This document shows, one piece after another, positions 37,797-40,163 of a stretch of DNA of 40,163 bases; the first letter of the stretch is position 1, and every line of letters starts with the position of its first letter. The stretch comes from Mycobacteriaceae bacterium (lineage in GTDB: Bacteria > Actinomycetota > Actinomycetes > Mycobacteriales > Mycobacteriaceae), in contig JAIEPH010000041.1 in NCBI GenBank assembly GCA_019749805.1, positions 1 to 40,163 of the forward strand. Reading direction: 5' to 3'. Both the position numbers and the translations under genes were made by a program. Under the pieces are notes generated by a model, which was given only the letters and a program-made list of their open reading frames with translations, made no database searches and was not told the origin of the DNA.

Positions 37797-39488
37797 ATGC
37801 CACATGTGATCACCCAGTCGTGTTGCAGCGACGGGTCCTGTGTCTACGCCTGTCCGGTGAACTGCATCCACCCGTCACCGGACGAACCGGGCTTCGCGAC
37901 CGCGGAGATGCTCTACATCGACCCGGTCGCGTGCGTCGACTGCGGCGCGTGCGTCTCGGCGTGCCCGGTCGGGGCCATCGCGCCCGATACCCGGCTGGAG
38001 CCCGCGCAGCTGCCGTTCATCGAGTTGAACGCGTCCTTCTATCCCAAACCCGAGGGCAAGCTGCCGCCGACGTCCAAGCTGGCGCCGGTGCTCGAGGCGC
38101 CGTTGGTCCGGCCACGCTCCGGCGGGCCGTTGACGGTCGCAATCGTCGGCTCCGGGCCGGCGGCCATGTACGCCGCCGACGAACTGCTGACGCAGCGCGG
38201 TGTGCGGGTCAACGTCTTCGAGCGGCTGCCAACCCCGTACGGGCTCGTGCGTGCCGGGGTGGCACCCGACCATCAGAGCACCAAACGGGTGACAGCGCTG
38301 TTCGACAAGGTGACGAAGCTGCCGGGCTTCACGTTCTATCTGAACGTCGACGTGGGATCGGACGTCACGCACGCCGACCTGCTGGACCACCATCACGCGG
38401 TGCTCTACGCCGTCGGTGCGCCCAACGACCGCCGGCTCGACATCGCCGGGATGGGCCTGCCCGGCACGGGAACCGCCACCGAGATGGTCGCGTGGATCAA
38501 CGGTCACCCTGAATTCACTGATCTGCCAGTCGATTTGAACCACGAGCGGGTGGTTGTCGTCGGCAACGGCAACGTGGCGTTCGACGTGGCCCGCATTCTG
38601 ACCACCGACCCCGATGTGCTGGCGCGCACGGACATCTCCGACCACGCGCTGGGTGCGTTGCGCGGCTCGAAAGTCAACGAGGTCGTCGTCGCCGCCCGCC
38701 GGGGTCCGGTGCACTCGGCCTTCACACTTCCGGAACTGATCGGGCTGACCTCGGTGTGTGACGTGGTGCTGGACGGCGCCGACCATGATCGGGTCATCAG
38801 TGACCTCGCCACGATCACAGATCCGTTGGCGCGCAACAAGCTCGAGATCCTGTCGAAGCTCGGCGATGCTGGATCGTGCGGGCGGCCGCCCGCGCGCAGG
38901 CCCCGCATCCGGTTGGCTTATCAGCTGACGCCCGTGCGTGTTCTCGGTGAGCAACGTGCGACGGCTGTCGAGTTCGCGGTAACCGGCACCGACGAGGTTC
39001 GCCGCATCGACGCCGGTCTTGTGCTGACCTCGATCGGCTACCGCGGCAAGGCGATTCGCGACCTTCCGTTCGATGACGACGCTGCGGTGGTGCCCAATGA
39101 CGGCGGCCGGGTCATCGATCCGGCGTCGGGCGAGGTCGTGCACGGCAGCTACGTGGCGGGCTGGATCAAGCGTGGACCTACCGGCTTTATCGGCACCAAC
39201 AAATCGTGCGCCGGCGAGACGGTGCACAACCTGGTCGCCGACTACAACGCGGGGATCCTCGCGGATCCGGTCGGCAAGCCGGCCGCACTGGACAGGCTTG
39301 TGCGAGGCAGGCGGCCCGGCATGATCGGCGCTGCGGGGTGGAAGGCCATCGACGACGCGGAGATCGCGCGCGGCGGCGAGCATCGGCCCCGCGAGAAGTT
39401 CACGACGATTGCCGACATGCTTGCCGCGGCGGCCGACGCACCCGCGCCGTCGATCCGCGAGCGAGTGCTCGCCGGCCTACGCCGCTAG
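37797..39488 (+). CDS. fprB: Ferredoxin-fused ferredoxin/NADP reductase
   Basis: A protein of 563 aa. Residues 1-60 form a bacterial 7Fe/8Fe-type ferredoxin with C9/C10, C15, C19-P and C46-x2-C49-x2-C52-x3-C56-P cluster ligands. A linker then leads to an adrenodoxin-reductase-like flavoprotein, with the FAD motif AIVGSGPAAMYAADELL near residue 116 and the NADP motif VVVGNGNVAFDVARIL near 255. The C-terminal GWIKRGPTGFIGTNKSCA segment contacts FAD. It moves electrons from NADPH through FAD to iron-sulfur clusters and on to partner oxygenases. It matches FprB (Rv0886) from memory. It is 17 bp after the diiron oxygenase gene and probably co-transcribed with it. Confidence 0.92.
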   Translation: MPHVITQSCCSDGSCVYACPVNCIHPSPDEPGFATAEMLYIDPVACVDCGACVSACPVGAIAPDTRLEPAQLPFIELNASFYPKPEGKLPPTSKLAPVLEAPLVRPRSGGPLTVAIVGSGPAAMYAADELLTQRGVRVNVFERLPTPYGLVRAGVAPDHQSTKRVTALFDKVTKLPGFTFYLNVDVGSDVTHADLLDHHHAVLYAVGAPNDRRLDIAGMGLPGTGTATEMVAWINGHPEFTDLPVDLNHERVVVVGNGNVAFDVARILTTDPDVLARTDISDHALGALRGSKVNEVVVAARRGPVHSAFTLPELIGLTSVCDVVLDGADHDRVISDLATITDPLARNKLEILSKLGDAGSCGRPPARRPRIRLAYQLTPVRVLGEQRATAVEFAVTGTDEVRRIDAGLVLTSIGYRGKAIRDLPFDDDAAVVPNDGGRVIDPASGEVVHGSYVAGWIKRGPTGFIGTNKSCAGETVHNLVADYNAGILADPVGKPAALDRLVRGRRPGMIGAAGWKAIDDAEIARGGEHRPREKFTTIADMLAAAADAPAPSIRERVLAGLRR

Positions 39489-39515
39489 GTCCGCTTAGCG
39501 TCGTCCAATCTGACG

Positions 39516-39530
39516 AGCGACATTGTCGCT
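39516..39530. promoter_or_regulatory. Palindrome downstream of fprB
   Basis: AGCGACA and TGTCGCT flank a single T. It lies 27 bases after the fprB stop and 50 bases before the second DUF222 gene, so it could be a small terminator hairpin or an operator of the following gene. The one-base centre favours protein binding. Confidence 0.35.
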
Positions 39531-39579
39531 AATGTGTTGGGGCTCAGTACTTGTCGGAGCCTTCTGTTTTGATGGGGTC

Positions 39580-40163
39580 ATGTCCTCGACCACAGCACCT
39601 GATGCGCCGGTCGTGCGCCCTAAAGATCGTCTGGAGGTGTTGTTCGCCGAGTTGGGTGAGTTGATGGGTCAGCGCAATGCCATCGACGGGCGCCTCGTGG
39701 AGATCGTCGCGGAGATGGATCACGACAACCTGGTCGGCATCACCGGGGCGCGGTCGATCTCGGCATTGGTGGCGTGGAAGACCGGCTCCTCGGCCAGAAA
39801 TGCCGAGAAGATCGCCGCGATTGCGCACCGGGCCAAACAGTTTCCGCTGTGCATGGCGGGCCTGCGAGAAGGCCGGTTGTCGCTGGACCAAGTGGGCATC
39901 ATCGCCGAGAAGGCCGGCGAGGGATCTGATGAGCACTACGTGGCCCTGGCCCAGGCCGCCACCGTCAACCAGCTCAACACCGCGCTGCGACTCGAACCCC
40001 CGCTGGAACCCGAACCCGACCCCTGGCGCGACACCGAACCCGACCGCGAGCCCGAACCCCAGCCTGAATTGCGGCCCTCGATCACCAAAACCCACAGCGA
40101 CGAGCACTACACCTACTGGAAAATCGCCCTCTCCCCCCTCGATGCCGCCACGTTCGACGCCGG
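39580..40163 (+). CDS. DUF222 (13E12 family) protein, cut by the window edge
   Basis: At least 194 codons are open from ATG 39580 to the end of the window with no stop. The N-terminal DUF222 features are RLEVLFAELGELMGQRNAIDGRLVEIVAEMD, GARSISALVAWKTGSSARNAEKIAAIAHR and LREGRLSLDQVGIIAEKA. An acidic, Pro-rich stretch of EPEP-type repeats lies near residues 140-165, then THSDEHYTYWKI. The HNH domain would lie beyond the edge. It belongs to a different subfamily from the 13E12 gene at 3.1 kb (different N-terminus and no SOS box over its start). It is not at this place in M. tuberculosis, from memory. Confidence 0.85.
   Translation, partial: MSSTTAPDAPVVRPKDRLEVLFAELGELMGQRNAIDGRLVEIVAEMDHDNLVGITGARSISALVAWKTGSSARNAEKIAAIAHRAKQFPLCMAGLREGRLSLDQVGIIAEKAGEGSDEHYVALAQAATVNQLNTALRLEPPLEPEPDPWRDTEPDREPEPQPELRPSITKTHSDEHYTYWKIALSPLDAATFDA

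Noticed and set aside
1..40163. tRNA/rRNA genes, insertion sequences, prophage or attachment sites
   Set aside because: No cloverleaf, transposase, integrase or flanking direct repeats were recognised on either strand.

Overview
The window is chromosomal DNA of a Mycobacterium-type actinomycete, most likely a rapid grower (Mycolicibacterium group). It is GC-rich throughout, with GTG/TTG starts and tightly packed genes. Its gene content is mycobacterial: rpfA, sepH, an F420-type LLM enzyme, two 13E12 (DUF222/HNH) proteins, fadA-fadB, XPB helicase and fprB. From about 5.16 kb to 39.5 kb the order follows, from memory, M. tuberculosis Rv0858c to Rv0886. The PE/PPE genes and fadE10 of that stretch are absent, and an extra block of seven genes lies between fadB and the XPB helicase gene. 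The first 1.7 kb matches Rv0390-Rv0391.

Layout. (1) 0-3.1 kb: a rhodanese gene overlapping metZ (sulfur/methionine), a small conserved protein, and a convergent SDR. (2) 3.1-5.2 kb: a 13E12 gene with a LexA-type SOS box over its start, then a frameshifted SDR remnant and an empty stretch, which together look like an old rearrangement junction. (3) 5.2-11 kb: dapC (lysine/DAP aminotransferase), an old-yellow-enzyme reductase, and fadA-fadB (fatty-acid beta-oxidation) behind a perfect operator-like inverted repeat. (4) 11-17.6 kb accessory block: S9 peptidase, acyl-CoA ligase, PPOX protein, small membrane protein with an adjacent CRP-type site, LLM oxidoreductase, secreted Pro-rich protein, NmrA-like remnant and a cupin. 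(5) 17.5-21.6 kb: XPB helicase and its XPB-like partner protein.

(6) 21.6-26.8 kb: two molybdopterin operons (moaC2-mog-moaE2 rightward; a YccF membrane protein-moaA2-moaD2 leftward) around the resuscitation factor gene rpfA. rpfA has a ~325-nt leader carrying a ydaO-type c-di-AMP riboswitch, plus an upstream CRP-type site. (7) 26.9-34.7 kb: cspB with a terminator-like leader hairpin, a glutathionyl-hydroquinone-reductase-like GST, a DUF2771 lipoprotein/exported protein with an MFS transporter, DUF3027, SRPBCC, DUF2530, MarR, SpoU-type RNA methyltransferase, DUF2537 and sepH. (8) 34.7-39.5 kb: serC, a secreted CAP protein, and an AurF-like diiron oxygenase followed 17 bp later by fprB, a ferredoxin-ferredoxin reductase fusion that could be its electron supply. 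(9) 39.6 kb to the end: a second DUF222 (13E12) gene cut by the window edge.

The strongest leads are: the rpfA riboswitch and CRP control region; the SOS box on the 13E12 gene; the diiron oxygenase-FprB pair with its inverted-repeat operator; the RpfA-tail motif shared with a Pro-rich secreted protein; the long stem-loop repeat after fadB; and two gene remnants. All comparisons with other genomes are from memory. No database search was run.
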